From Planctomycetaceae bacterium (GTDB taxonomy: Bacteria > Planctomycetota > Planctomycetia > Pirellulales > Thermoguttaceae): a stretch of 64,000 bases of DNA. Positions 37,566 to 46,715 of the stretch are shown one piece after another. Positions within the stretch are counted from its first letter, which is position 1. The number at the start of each line of letters is the position of its first letter. The stretch is taken from positions 58,335 to 122,334 of the forward strand of contig JAAYAY010000068.1 of the NCBI GenBank assembly GCA_012719125.1, read 5' to 3'. A program made the position numbers and the translations under genes. The notes below the pieces were generated by a model, which searched no databases, was not told the origin of the DNA, and saw nothing but the letters and a program-made list of their open reading frames with translations.

Positions 37566-38971
37566 CGGCGAGTATGGGAATCGCCCAGATCCTGGCGTGC
37601 CGCCTCGGCCAGACCGCCCAGGTAGAGGACCACCTTCTCGTTCTCTTTCGCCAGATTCCGGGTCTCGCCGGGATCCTCGTCGAGGTCGAACAGGCTCAGG
37701 CCGATGCGTTCCCAGGTGGTCGGTATCGGTTCGCCTTCGCTGGCGGGTGTGTCGGATAGAGCGACGTAGCCGTGGGGGAAATGGAGTTTCCACCGCCCGC
37801 TGCGAATCGCGTGTAACGCTCCGCCGGAGTAGTAACAGAAATACTTGTGCGGGCTGGTGGCGGCCGTGGGAAGGGTCAGCACGGGCCAGATGTCCCGGCC
37901 GTCGAGGTTCGTTTCGGGAGGCAAGTCGGCCCCGATCTGCCGGGCGACGGTGGGCAGCAGGTCGAAATTGGCGACGAGTTCGTCGGAGACGATTGCCGAG
38001 GGGATCTTGCCCGTCCAGCGGACGAGGCAGGGCACGCGCATTCCGCCTTCGAAGGTCGACCCTTTCCCGCCGCGAAGCCCGCCGGCCGAACCGGCCTGGT
38101 CGCCATATTCCAGGGCGGGGCCGTTGTCGGATGTGAAGACGACCAGGGTCTCCGTGTCGAGCCCTGCACCGGCCAGTGCGGCAAGGATTTCGCCGACCGA
38201 CCAGTCGAGCTCCGCCACCACGTCGCCGAACAGCCCCCGCCCGGTCGTTCCGGCAAACTTCTCCGAGACTGCCAGAGGCACTTCCGGCATGGGATAGGCG
38301 ACACAGAGCAAAAACCGTCGCTCGGCGTTATCGCGGATGAAGTCGACGGCCCTCTCGGTCAGGTCCGCGGTGAAGTGGGCCATGTCGGGGTTGTGACCGA
38401 CGAGAAGATCGCCGTCGTAGATCGGCAGGTTGGGATGCAGCGACGGTCCTTCAGGCGAGTGCAGGGGGCGAAGATTGTGCGAGAAGGGAATTCCGTAGAA
38501 CTGATCGAACCCTTGCCGGGCGGGCAGGAACTCGGCACGGCTGCCGAGATGCCATTTGCCGAACAGGGCCGTCCTGTAGCCTATTGCCTTGGCCAGTTCT
38601 GCCAGGGTGACCCGCTCGGGAGCGAGGCCTTCTTCCGATTCGGCTCCGAGATCCCCGGCCAGGCCGACCCGGCACGGATAGCAGCCGGTCCAGAGGGCGG
38701 CTCGCGAGGCGGAACACACCGACGCGGCGCTGTAGAAGTTGGACAACCGCACGCCTTCCTGGGCCAGCCGATCCAGGTTGGGAGTCTTGAGGCCCTGGGC
38801 GCCGTAGCAACCGAGATCGCCGTAGCCAAGATCATCTGCGACCAACAGCAAGACGTTTGGCGCCGCCGCCGCGGCGCCGCCGCTTGGCAACAACGCCGCC
38901 GCCAGCAGGCAACACAACGGCAGCCCGCGAGTGCAGCGACAAAACGGTCCGACGCCATCCCGGACGTTCAT
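37556..38971 (-). CDS. Secreted sulfatase
   Basis: A 471-residue type I sulfatase with a signal peptide ([22 protein letters not shown]). The metal site begins with [20 protein letters not shown]. The formylglycine signature is [13 protein letters not shown], whose Cys is converted to FGly by a separate maturase. Further landmarks are LFGKWHLGS and [11 protein letters not shown]. It hydrolyses sulfate esters in the periplasm, most often on sulfated polysaccharides in planctomycetes. It stands alone on the minus strand, convergent with the toroid gene; no anaerobic or FGE maturase is in the window. Confidence 0.95.
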   Translation of the reverse strand: MNVRDGVGPFCRCTRGLPLCCLLAAALLPSGGAAAAAPNVLLLVADDLGYGDLGCYGAQGLKTPNLDRLAQEGVRLSNFYSAASVCSASRAALWTGCYPCRVGLAGDLGAESEEGLAPERVTLAELAKAIGYRTALFGKWHLGSRAEFLPARQGFDQFYGIPFSHNLRPLHSPEGPSLHPNLPIYDGDLLVGHNPDMAHFTADLTERAVDFIRDNAERRFLLCVAYPMPEVPLAVSEKFAGTTGRGLFGDVVAELDWSVGEILAALAGAGLDTETLVVFTSDNGPALEYGDQAGSAGGLRGGKGSTFEGGMRVPCLVRWTGKIPSAIVSDELVANFDLLPTVARQIGADLPPETNLDGRDIWPVLTLPTAATSPHKYFCYYSGGALHAIRSGRWKLHFPHGYVALSDTPASEGEPIPTTWERIGLSLFDLDEDPGETRNLAKENEKVVLYLGGLAEAARQDLGDSHTRRQR

Positions 38972-39019
38972 CGATCCCTCCCCAAGTCAGTCACTAACCC
39001 CAAAAACCAGACGCGTATG

Positions 39020-40360
39020 TCACGCGTCGTTGACGTTGGATGCCTCCTCCGTTTCGCTGCGGTCGCCGGCGCCGCTCGTTGAGTCGTGCCGGCGGAAGGA
39101 CACAACGGCCCCTGCCGCAAGCACGATGATTCCGAGCATGGCCGGTTCTCGATAGCGTATCGATCCGATGAATATCATGTGGAGCAGGGTCAGGTACAAC
39201 GCCGGAAGGAAGCACAGGATGTACGGCCAACCGCGGCGCAACGCCTGACAGGCTCCCAGCAGCCCCAAGAGCAGCAACGGAAGGTAAGTGGCGGCGACCG
39301 CCAGCCGGACGGCCGGACGGGAAAAGGCCGGCTCGTTGGGCCAGGCGTTCCAAATCCTGGCGAACTTCACGGCCGCCAGTCGCAGGACGTCGCCGGGATG
39401 CTGCTTCGCCCAGTCCATTGCAGCATCGCGCATTCTACGATCCAAGCGATACTCGAAAGTGTCCGTTGTGTCAACCAGGCCGTCCGCCTCGGCCTGCCGC
39501 TCCTGGGCCAGGAACTCGGGAACGTAGGACATGTCGCTCGCGCCGGTCGCCATCGGATTCCAACCGTCGTAAAGACTGGCGCCCACTTGGAGCGTGGTCG
39601 GAACGAAATGCCCGGTGACCTGGGCGTTGCGGATCCACCAAGGTGTCATTCCAAAGATCAACCCGGCCATCACGCCCGCGGCAATCAGGGCCTCTCTCGC
39701 TCTCTGCCGGCTCAAAATGAGCCCCACGACGATCGCAAACGGCATGAACAGGAGCCAACTGGGCCGGACAAGGGTGACGGCCGCTCCGAGCACCCCCGTG
39801 CCAAAGGCAAGAAGGAGAGCGATACCTTTCTTGTCGGCCTGCGAGGCGAGCGTCCAGAGCAGGAGTTGAAATGGTATCAGAGCGCAGAAGGGGGCCTCCG
39901 AGAGAATCGGCACGCTGAGCGCGATCAGACCCGGGTAGACGGCCGTCGCCAAGGCTGCAAGGTTCGCGGCGCGCACTCCATACAACCGTTTTGCCAGAAG
40001 CCAGACGCCCAGGACGGCGAAGGTTCCGAACAGGACCGACAGGACCCTCGCCGGCATCACCGGCGGGTTGTCGCCGAATACCAGGAAGATCGGTGCGAGC
40101 ATGACGGGGTAGCCGGGAGTCCGGAAGATCCTGGGGCCGCTGGGGCCGTACTCGTAGGGTTCGCCGCGAGCGACGGTCTGGGCGAGCACCCAATAGCCCT
40201 CGCTGTCGCCGAAGTGGAACCCGTCTTGAGCGAACGTCGCTTCCCAATAGAACGCCGCCCCCAACCGCAGTGCAAACGCGAGGCACAATGCCAACCAGAG
40301 CCAACGCGTCCCGCGAAGTCGGGCCGGCATGTTCGTTTTGCTTGGCATTGCAGGGGCCAT
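39020..40360 (-). CDS. GT39/ArnT-like membrane glycosyltransferase
   Basis: A 446-residue polytopic protein with about ten hydrophobic segments. Early motifs fit the dolichyl-phosphate-mannose / ArnT-like GT-C fold: an acidic first loop (FAQDGFHFGDSEGYWVLAQ), GPRIFRTPGYPVMLAPIF, and SVPILSEAPFCALIPFQLLLWTLA. Such enzymes use polyprenyl-phosphate sugars as donors outside the cytoplasmic membrane. The acceptor is unknown. ATG 40360 is used; ATG 40348 is an alternative. Confidence 0.85.
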   Translation of the reverse strand: MAPAMPSKTNMPARLRGTRWLWLALCLAFALRLGAAFYWEATFAQDGFHFGDSEGYWVLAQTVARGEPYEYGPSGPRIFRTPGYPVMLAPIFLVFGDNPPVMPARVLSVLFGTFAVLGVWLLAKRLYGVRAANLAALATAVYPGLIALSVPILSEAPFCALIPFQLLLWTLASQADKKGIALLLAFGTGVLGAAVTLVRPSWLLFMPFAIVVGLILSRQRAREALIAAGVMAGLIFGMTPWWIRNAQVTGHFVPTTLQVGASLYDGWNPMATGASDMSYVPEFLAQERQAEADGLVDTTDTFEYRLDRRMRDAAMDWAKQHPGDVLRLAAVKFARIWNAWPNEPAFSRPAVRLAVAATYLPLLLLGLLGACQALRRGWPYILCFLPALYLTLLHMIFIGSIRYREPAMLGIIVLAAGAVVSFRRHDSTSGAGDRSETEEASNVNDA

Positions 40361-40689
40361 ATCGAAAACGGATTCAGCAAGGATACGAAAGGTGAGCGGA
40401 GAACTTCGGTCGGAACCGTTAGAGGCTCCGAAACGCCGCTCAATTATCCAAATCTACGTCCCGGCGGGCTTCTTGTCAGTCGCGAGGCCCGTTGTGGATG
40501 TCTGTTTCCCGGCTTCGCTTGTATGTTACTTGGCGTGGTTGTGAGGGCTGGATATTCTACATATAATGGGGCATGTAGCGTTGTCGCCATCTACCCCGCG
40601 GGGTCCTCTGGTCCTTTAGAGGGGATTGTGTTGGGGCGGTCGGCGTCGGCCTGGTAGTCTAGTGCAAGGTTTCGTTTGGGACGGTCGGC
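40361..40689. other. Divergent intergenic region
   Basis: No gene. It holds the strong forward promoter candidate at 40539-40567. The leftward promoter for the glycosyltransferase is not obvious. Confidence 0.5.
40539..40567 (+). promoter_or_regulatory. Sigma70-like promoter for the 40690 gene
   Basis: TTGTGA (40539-40544) and a consensus TATAAT (40562-40567) are separated by exactly 17 bases, in an AT-rich patch inside GC-rich DNA. The predicted start is near 40574, giving a 116-base leader. Confidence 0.6.
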
Positions 40690-41055
40690 ATGCCCGAGAG
40701 ACATTACGGCTACGGTCCGTGGGAGTACCGCCACATGTGCAAGTCATGTGGTCACGCCGTCAAGCCACCGAAACACGAGGTCCCATGCAGCCTTTGCGGG
40801 GGCGATTTCGGGGTCAAGACCTCGATGCGGAAAGTGTATCTGGAGCCTGAGAAACCGTCCGAGGCGGTCGAAGTCGAATACGAGTTGGAGCCGACCTTCT
40901 GGGACAGAATCAAATCGTTGCTTGGAATCAGGGTCGAGCAACGTACGGCTGTTCGCCGTGAACAAAAACGGGCCACCCGGCGCTGGCGCTGGCAGACCCA
41001 CGCGGAAGTCGAGGAAGAGTCGGGGGTCATGCGTCACGACGAGTTCTTTAGCTGA
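40690..41055 (+). CDS. Small zinc-ribbon protein
   Basis: A 121-residue protein. Residues ~17-38 hold CKSCGHAVKPPKHEVPCSLCGG, two CxxC knuckles likely to bind zinc. The rest is charged (VEVEYELEPTFWDRIKSLLGIR, REQKRATRRWRWQTHAE). No membrane segment. It is preceded by a strong promoter and stands alone. No family recognised. Confidence 0.65.
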   Translation: MPERHYGYGPWEYRHMCKSCGHAVKPPKHEVPCSLCGGDFGVKTSMRKVYLEPEKPSEAVEVEYELEPTFWDRIKSLLGIRVEQRTAVRREQKRATRRWRWQTHAEVEEESGVMRHDEFFS

Positions 41056-41176
41056 ACGGCCAGACGGGGGCTTTGGAACAGCCATCTTTTTCCGTTGGTA
41101 GCAACCGTCTTCTCGTCGATTGATCGCCCTCCCTCTTTCGGGTGAATCTGTTTCCCGAGAATTGACTGCATTCCGC

Positions 41177-41205
41177 TTGGCAGAATCCACCGGAGAGCGT
41201 ATTCT
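41177..41205 (+). promoter_or_regulatory. Candidate promoter for the 41257 gene
   Basis: TTGGCA (41177-41182), a 17-base spacer and TATTCT (41200-41205) predict a start near 41212, 45 bases before the ATG. Confidence 0.45.
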
Positions 41206-41256
41206 GTCGGTCAGGTGGAGTTTCCAATCAATTCTCTTTGTGAGGGGGACTCAGCG

Positions 41257-42096
41257 ATGTTTCGCAGAGGCGGTTTGGTGTTGGCGGGTGTGGGGTTGAT
41301 GCTGTGGCTGGTGCCCGCGGCGATGGCCGGGAACCTGAAGGTGGACCAGCACATCTCGGGCGTGGAGAAGTTCGATCCCAAGGCCGAGACGGTGCGGTTC
41401 TTCGAAGGAATCGATGCGGGACAGATCGAAGTTCGCGTGACGGCCGAAGGGGCGAATCAATGCCGCTTCCGCATCACGAACACGACGGAACAACCACTCA
41501 ACGTGGTGATGCCCGAGGCATTCGCAGTCGTGCCGGTGACGTTGGCCGACGGGCCGGATGAACCGATCATGATCGAGGATGAGGAGGAGTTGCCGCCGCC
41601 GGAAGGCGACGAGCCTCCTCCGCCCGAGGGCGACGATTGGCCGCCCGAGGATCCGCAGAAGTTGGGAATCGGCTGTCCGTACGCGGACGGATCGGAGATC
41701 CACACGTTCTGCTTCGTGCCGAAGCGTGCAGCGCTCCTGCAGCTTCGCAGCGTGTGCCTGGAGCACGACCGTCCCGGTCCGAGTCCCAAGCACCACTATG
41801 AAGTCCGGCCGATGGATCAGGTGACCAACATCAAGGGTGTCTACGAAATCTGTTCCATGATGGGGCGAGGAGAGATCGACCATCAAGTGGCCCAGGTTGC
41901 GGCCTGGCATCTGAACAACCAGATCACCTGGCGTCAACTGTGGGACGAGTCGCAAAACGGACCGGCCGGGTTCGGGCCTCGCACCGGGATGACGCCTCGG
42001 CAGTTGTTCGAAGCGATCGAAGCGGTGGAAAAGGCCGTCCAGCAGTCGTGGGGCAAAGTGACGGGCATCAGGCGTTCGCCCAAGAGCGTCGGTTGA
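41257..42096 (+). CDS. Exported protein of unknown function with acidic Pro-rich linker
   Basis: A 279-residue protein. The signal peptide (FRRGGLVLAGVGLMLWLVPAAMAG) is followed by a beta-rich domain, a linker of EEELPPPEGDE type repeated twice (~residues 110-132), and a second domain with CPYADGSEIHTFCF and four further cysteines (CLEHDRP, EICSMMG) that may form disulfides or bind metal. The C-terminus is helical (HQVAQVAAWHLNNQITWRQLWDE). GAGGGGG precedes ATG 41257 at good spacing. No known family. Confidence 0.7.
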   Translation: MFRRGGLVLAGVGLMLWLVPAAMAGNLKVDQHISGVEKFDPKAETVRFFEGIDAGQIEVRVTAEGANQCRFRITNTTEQPLNVVMPEAFAVVPVTLADGPDEPIMIEDEEELPPPEGDEPPPPEGDDWPPEDPQKLGIGCPYADGSEIHTFCFVPKRAALLQLRSVCLEHDRPGPSPKHHYEVRPMDQVTNIKGVYEICSMMGRGEIDHQVAQVAAWHLNNQITWRQLWDESQNGPAGFGPRTGMTPRQLFEAIEAVEKAVQQSWGKVTGIRRSPKSVG

Positions 42097-42140
42097 ACCA
42101 CAGTTGTGGAAATCGCCGACAACACGACAGTCAAGGATTC

Positions 42141-42338
42141 GACGGTCCTAATTGGACAGCGCCACTTTGAGCAGTCGTTAGTAATCGCAACTTCGTGAAG
42201 GTTGCTCGTTTAACGCCCAGCCGAAGGCGCCGGCTTCCGTAGTGCGGCCGGCGCCTTCGGCTGGGCGTTAAACGACTGCACTGCAGCGGGTTCAGGTTCT
42301 CAGGCTGTGCCGAAGTGACGCTGTCCAACTAAGCCGTC
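42141..42338. mobile_element. MITE-like nested palindrome (~198 bp)
   Basis: The outer ends pair: TTGGACAGCGCCACTT (42152-42167) with AAGTGACGCTGTCCAA (42313-42328), 15 of 16, extended by GACGG/CCGTC. A middle pair GCAGTCGTT/AACGACTGC and an inner perfect 29-bp stem (42206-42234 with 42247-42275) nest inside around a 12-base loop. There is no room for a gene. This is the architecture of a miniature inverted-repeat element. No target-site duplication could be identified with confidence. Confidence 0.7.
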
Positions 42339-42359
42339 CGGCCCGCCTATGGTCCTGCC

Positions 42360-42743
42360 TCAGATGAACCGAATGGTCATCGGATAGCGGTAGGCGATAC
42401 CCTGCTGTGCCTTGATAGCGGCGATGATCGAGGCGACGACGTCGAAGACGATCACAACCGGCAAGAGCACGAATCCCACGACGGCCAGGATCAGCACGCC
42501 GCTGATAATCGCATAGAGCGTGATCGTGAGTTGGAAATTGATCGCTTCTTTGGCCTGGTCGTCGACGAAGGGCATCTTGTCGCGGTTCATGAGCCAAATG
42601 GCAAGCGGAGCGATAATGTTTCCGAAGGGAATCCCGACATAGGGGAGCAGGCCGGAAAGGTGCGCGGCCAGCGCCCACGTCGTCTGCTCTTTGCTGGCGA
42701 CAGACTGCGACTCAAAAGCTGGGGATTGCTGCTGGTAGTCCAT
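42360..42743 (-). CDS. DUF4870 family membrane protein
   Basis: A 127-residue protein beginning MDYQQQSPAFESQ. The family core follows: WALAAHLSGLLPYVGIPFGNIIAPLAIWL, then KMPFVDDQAKEAINFQLTITLYAI and two hydrophobic stretches, ending in PYR/YPMTIRFI. Three to four membrane segments. AGGAG lies seven bases before the ATG. DUF4870 proteins are small inner-membrane proteins of unknown role. Confidence 0.9.
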   Translation of the reverse strand: MDYQQQSPAFESQSVASKEQTTWALAAHLSGLLPYVGIPFGNIIAPLAIWLMNRDKMPFVDDQAKEAINFQLTITLYAIISGVLILAVVGFVLLPVVIVFDVVASIIAAIKAQQGIAYRYPMTIRFI

Positions 42744-44060
42744 GGCGTTCTCCTGTGCGCGGGGAGTACCTCATGCTTTGTCAGAGAGGTATTCGTTGGC
42801 GGGCCGGGAATATTTCCCTGCCGACCCTGCCTGCCCTGCAAGGGCATCGCTCGGGCAAGGCGTTGCGGCTGCTGGCGGCGCCGAAGGGGCGGGGCCGTCA
42901 GGTGTCGCTGGTTTAGTTGTCAAAGAACGTGGTTGGAGGCGGGTCAGCAGAGGGGGTGACCGGGTCAGATGGTATTTCTTGTGGCGAAATGGTTGCGGTC
43001 GGTGTTGTCGGTTGGTGCACTTGTCGATCGATTGCTCCATCGAACGGCGCCAGTTATCATGTTGCGGCATAATGGTTTACGGCGTCGTCGGGCGCGCAGA
43101 ATCATTTTGACTACCATGCAAAAGGGGGGGGTCGGCGATTGGCTGTCTTTTCGCTAAGTGCTTGTGGTTATGGGAGTTGGGGCGATTGTCTGGGCGGTCG
43201 TCGGTGAGGTGGTGAGCAATTACGGTGAAAAAACCGGCCGGTGCAGGTGGTGGACGGGGAAGAGAACCGGGGAACGCTGATCGACGGTAATCGACGCTGA
43301 TCTTGTGAGGCTGGAGTTGGTCAACGGGGAGCGAGTTTTGCCAATAAATAGGTTGGCGGTCGCTTCTGGCGCGGCTGAGTGGGGTCAACTTTTCCTCGAT
43401 TTCACGTTTTCTGACACTTACGGCTCGAAAGAGGGGTCTGAATCCTGTGGGAAACCACGCAATGAAAGACAGGAGAAGGTTCCGCGGTGCGAGCTGGGGG
43501 TATTCGGCAAGGGAATGGAGGACACGGGAATTGCCATGGGCGGGCGAGAGGTATGGGGGTAGTTTAATTTATGTACATTAGTATACATATCTGGCGAGGG
43601 AAGTCAATACTTGAATTGAACAGGTGGGAAGATTTCTTGGGGGGGCGGGGTGTTTTGAACATGAGGTCGCAGAGGGAACGGAGAGGGGAGTGCAGGCAGG
43701 GGAATTGCCTGGGCAGGGGAATGACGGCTGGCGCGAAGCTGTGGAAGGTCTGGAGGATCACAAGTCGGGCGTGGGGTGCGTGGAGCTGGTTGTGTCGCTG
43801 CTGGATGGGGGGAAAGAGGGAGTGGCGACGGGTTTGTTCGGCGCGATGGCATGCGGCGATGGGGAAGAGAGGGGCGTCCGGGGCGGGTGGAGGGTGGGTC
43901 GGTGTGGCGGAGCGAGGCGAGTTCACGAAGGTCGACTTGTCGCACAGGACACGCCCTCCTTGGTCAACTTGGCGACTTGGTCTGGGTGCGACCGAACGCA
44001 CGATGTGCAACTTGCCAATTGCCGCTCGATTCCGAGCAGACATGCGACCAGAAAGCCAGC
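42744..44060. other. Gene-poor, strongly G-skewed region
   Basis: About 1.3 kb with no credible gene. The plus strand is unusually rich in G tracts (for example a run of eight G at ~43122-43130 and seven near 43638), while open frames on either strand have low-complexity, Pro/Arg/His-biased translations. A patch around 43262-43305 resembles the common GATCGACG / AATCGACGCTGATC repeat. One AT-rich patch (43565-43590) contains TACATTAGTATACAT. It may be degraded DNA or an untranslated RNA locus. Confidence 0.5.
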
Positions 44061-44477
44061 CTACAGTGGCCGCTTCATGTACTGGACGACTTCACCGTAG
44101 TCACCACCTTCGATCGCTTCGGTCGTCGTATGAGTGATGTCCTCCAATTGCCCAAGCTTGCTGGTCCACTTTCCGTCCGGCAGTTGCCGCGCCGCATGCG
44201 TGTACATCATCGTGGAACCATAGAGGGCAAGCTTTTCGAAGCCTTCTTCCCGGACGCCGTCGTCGCACTCTTCGTAACCAAGGGACCTGAACGCTTCAAC
44301 GACGTTACCGATTCCATGATCATCACGTGAAGAGTCAACCGGCCAGAACACGCCCGGCTGCCACCAACGTTCCGTGTTACAGGCTGCCCAGGCGATGCAG
44401 TTGTACCTGACCGTTCTCGGGCTGGTTACTTCGTGATTCTCGCCGGTCAAGTTGGGGAACAGATCCGTTAGATTCAT
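44061..44477 (-). CDS. DUF7689-type protein
   Basis: A 138-residue protein with the motif set of this family: YNCIAWAACNTERWWQPGVFWP near residue 25-45, AFRSLGYEECDD, EEGFEKLALYG, THAARQLPDGKWTSKLGQLEDI. The Cys in NCIAW and the His in THAARQ recall a papain-like or NlpC/P60-like Cys/His arrangement, though this is only inference. The ATG overlaps the upstream small gene's stop by four bases (ATGA), forming a two-gene cassette that recurs in cyanobacteria and planctomycetes as far as I recall. No biochemical function is known to me. Confidence 0.8.
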   Translation of the reverse strand: MNLTDLFPNLTGENHEVTSPRTVRYNCIAWAACNTERWWQPGVFWPVDSSRDDHGIGNVVEAFRSLGYEECDDGVREEGFEKLALYGSTMMYTHAARQLPDGKWTSKLGQLEDITHTTTEAIEGGDYGEVVQYMKRPL

Positions 44478-44791
44478 TCTGCCAGCAGACCTCTATCACG
44501 CCCCCACTGGACCCACACACGGGCCGACGCCTCGACGTCACCGGCGTCGCTCTCGGAAACCGGGTTCTCGTCCGTAATGGCCTCCAGCGCCCAGAACCAA
44601 TGATCCGGTTCCTTCTCCAGTTCTGACAAGATCAGAGGAACAACGTCGGGCCCCATGCCTATGATTTTCTGATAGGAGAACACCAGCGCGATTTGCGCCG
44701 TATTGGACAAGTGCCGTGTCTTCGATTTCCAGTCGTCCCGAAGTTCACGAAAACGCTCGTGGATGGACTCGGCCGCCTGTGTGGAAGACAT
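44474..44791 (-). CDS. Small helical partner protein of the DUF7689 cassette
   Basis: A 105-residue protein (ATG 44791, GGAGG upstream). It shows a helical, HEAT-like pattern: KTRHLSNTAQIALVFSYQKIIGMGPDVVPLILSELEKEP, then DHWFWALEAITDENPV and a final RVWVQWGRDRG. It is translationally coupled to the DUF7689 gene. Order and coupling (small gene first, overlapping second gene) resemble toxin-antitoxin or immunity pairs, but nothing in the sequence proves this. Confidence 0.78.
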   Translation of the reverse strand: MSSTQAAESIHERFRELRDDWKSKTRHLSNTAQIALVFSYQKIIGMGPDVVPLILSELEKEPDHWFWALEAITDENPVSESDAGDVEASARVWVQWGRDRGLLAE

Positions 44792-45553
44792 TCTGTTGGA
44801 CCTCCATGATGGCCTGGTTTCCGCCCCCTGCCGTGCAGGTAGCGGCATGATTCGGTTTGCCAACGCGAGCAAAGGGCAATTTGCAGCCGAAGGAACTGTA
44901 AGGTTACACGAGTCTCAAAACCGCAGGAATACCAGCTTCACAATAGCAGAGCGTGAGAGCAGATAGCATCGGCGGTCTCAGGCAGCGATCAGCAAGAGCG
45001 TGATACCTGACTCGTGCCGCGTCACGACTAGAATTCGGGTAGGCTTCGCCATAAGGTATTCTGCCAAAGGCAATTTCGGACGTCAGGACCGGAAAATCAG
45101 GTTGTGACGCTGCAACAGCAGGAGGAGCGGGACTGCACCAAGGGGCCGCCACTGCGCTTCCAACAATCGGTATGAACATGAGCCGGGCTACCCTCCTGTT
45201 GGGGGAATGATTCGCGTTCGAGGGTGTCTCATTCGCGCCCGGTTTTCACGAGTTCTTGGGACGTTGATTTTTGAGACGGGTATTTGGGACTCGCCGGGCC
45301 GGAGTTACGGTTGGAGACCGAAGAGGAACGCCATGCATCGGCAATGGAAGGTATGATGGGATTCCACACAGACGGTCAAATGGGTTAACCTGAATGACGG
45401 CGGGGGATACCTTGAGTGAAATCTGGGTGTCTCAGCCCGGTTCGCCAAGCCAACGCCCGCCGTCATGCCAGCTGCAGGTGGAAATTAGAGATTGCATGCA
45501 CTTGGTCATGACGATAATATCCCATACAAGCCAATCGCAGGTGGGGGATTTGA
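44792..45553. other. Intergenic region with one inverted repeat
   Basis: No credible gene over ~760 bases. An 11-bp perfect inverted repeat, ATGACGGCGGG (45394-45404) and its complement (45456-45466), encloses ~51 bases. AT content rises just upstream of the small lipoprotein gene (CGATAATATCCC). Confidence 0.5.
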
Positions 45554-45757
45554 GTGACAAGCATGAAGGCAACTCTCCTTTGCGTCACCGTACTAGCTCT
45601 TGCGTTTCTATGCACTGGCTGCAAGATGGCTGAATCGTTTGTTGCGGTTGAAGCCGACAGGCTGGGCCGGCAACATTCGACCGATCCCAGTGCGCAAGCA
45701 CGGTGGGACAACGAGGCACGCTATACCGGGTACGGTCTTTCGCCTAGCATGCGTTGA
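45554..45757 (+). CDS. Small putative lipoprotein
   Basis: A 67-residue product from GTG 45554 (or 64 residues from ATG 45563). It consists of a hydrophobic signal (KATLLCVTVLALAFLCTGC) ending in a lipobox, and a short hydrophilic tail (KMAESFVAVEADRLGRQ). A G-rich stretch (GGTGGGGG) could serve as ribosome-binding site. It resembles small planctomycete lipoproteins, but it is short and isolated. Confidence 0.5.
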   Translation: MTSMKATLLCVTVLALAFLCTGCKMAESFVAVEADRLGRQHSTDPSAQARWDNEARYTGYGLSPSMR

Positions 45758-46312
45758 GTCCTCGACGATCTAGAGGGGCATTGTGGCTCCTGTTGCCCCA
45801 TCGGCCAGATCGATCCGCGGGGGCGGTAGTGTGCTCGATCGGGTCGGACTAAAGGGGGTCGCCCAGATTCATTCCGGGGTCACACGCCGATTTTGGAATG
45901 CTTGGGAATGCGAATCACAGGCGAAGTGGCAGAACGTTTGACAGGGCCAGTAACCCGTGTCCAAACCGTCCGGCGGGTGACGAATTGTCCCAACTACCCG
46001 TCGACCTTGGAACTCGCCAAAATACCACCGATTTCTGGGAACGATCTGCCCGCGTTTCTGCCCGTCTACAACCTACACGAGTCGGCCCCTCCAAAGAGTC
46101 AAAGGGCAATCTGGCAAGAGTTCGAGGACGCCGCGATCTATGGAGTTTGCGAGTCTGAGCAAATCCGATTGGTGTTGTCAGACTGATGGCGAGAAACGGT
46201 CCCGACTGCGCCGGTCACGTCGACCTGAGCAACGACGGGAGCGTTGAGCGTGGGCTGGGACGTTGTCGCGAACGGTCGGAGGTAGAAGGAGCTAGATACG
46301 GGAAGAGAACAA

Positions 46313-46348
46313 CACAGAGGCACAGAGGGCACGGAGAAAGAGGAGAGG
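46313..46348. repeat. ACACAGAGGCACAGAGGGCA dispersed element
   Basis: This purine-rich string, followed by CGGAGAAAGAGG, matches a repeat I know from many unrelated bacterial genomes (planctomycetes, chloroflexi, cyanobacteria). It occurs between genes only here in the window. Confidence 0.6.
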
Positions 46349-46504
46349 AAGGGGTGGGGGCAATCGAAGAGCGGCGACGAGTCGCACGCACTCCAAATAC
46401 ACTGGTCGTCGCGAGGGCTTCAGCATAGCCCGAGAAGCCTTGTGGGACCCGGTGTTGACACAAGCCGGAAGTGTCAGGAGTGATTAGAGTCTTTGTGCTG
46501 GACT

Positions 46505-46566
46505 TGTGCGCATGGTGCGCGCATGTTTGTGAAGACTGGGTTGCGGGCTTGCCCCGCTTTGGGATC
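46505..46566. repeat. GTGCGCATGGTGCGC...GTGAAGACTGGG repeat, downstream of dnaE2
   Basis: It shares most of ~60 bases, in the same orientation, with 49957-50020 on the other side of dnaE2, and a shorter version lies at 10389-10436. It contains the palindromes GCGCATGGTGCGC and GCGGGCTTGCCCCGC. Confidence 0.7.
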
Positions 46567-46619
46567 ACGAACGGCTTCCTCGGCCTTGATCGTAACCTTG
46601 CCAACTGCTGTCACAGCTT

Positions 46620-46679
46620 CGTAACCCGAAGCGTAAGTGAGGCAAGATGTTACCCTCCTCGCTTACGCTTCGGGTTACG
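46620..46679. repeat. 23-bp-arm hairpin of the CTCGCTTACGCTTCGGGTT family
   Basis: Arms 46620-46642 and 46657-46679 pair at 22 of 23 positions around a 14-base loop. It is the only complete palindrome of this family in the window; the other copies are single arms. It lies just downstream of the dnaE2 stop. Confidence 0.85.
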
Positions 46680-46715
46680 ATTGGTTCGGCAGGCTTATGA
46701 TCAAGGCCGGCTCCC

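Larger units (their letters stand above)
45758..46715. other. Repeat-rich intergenic region
   Basis: No gene that I can support. It carries at least three dispersed repeats: an ACAGAGGCACAGAGGGCA-type element, the GTGAAGACTGGG family, and a full CTCGCTTACGCTTCGGG hairpin. A 97-codon frame at 45893-46186 lacks a convincing start, ribosome site or recognisable family. Confidence 0.55.

Noticed and set aside
45893..46186. 97-codon frame in the repeat-rich gap
   Set aside because: TTG start without ribosome site, no family resemblance, atypical composition; left as non-coding.
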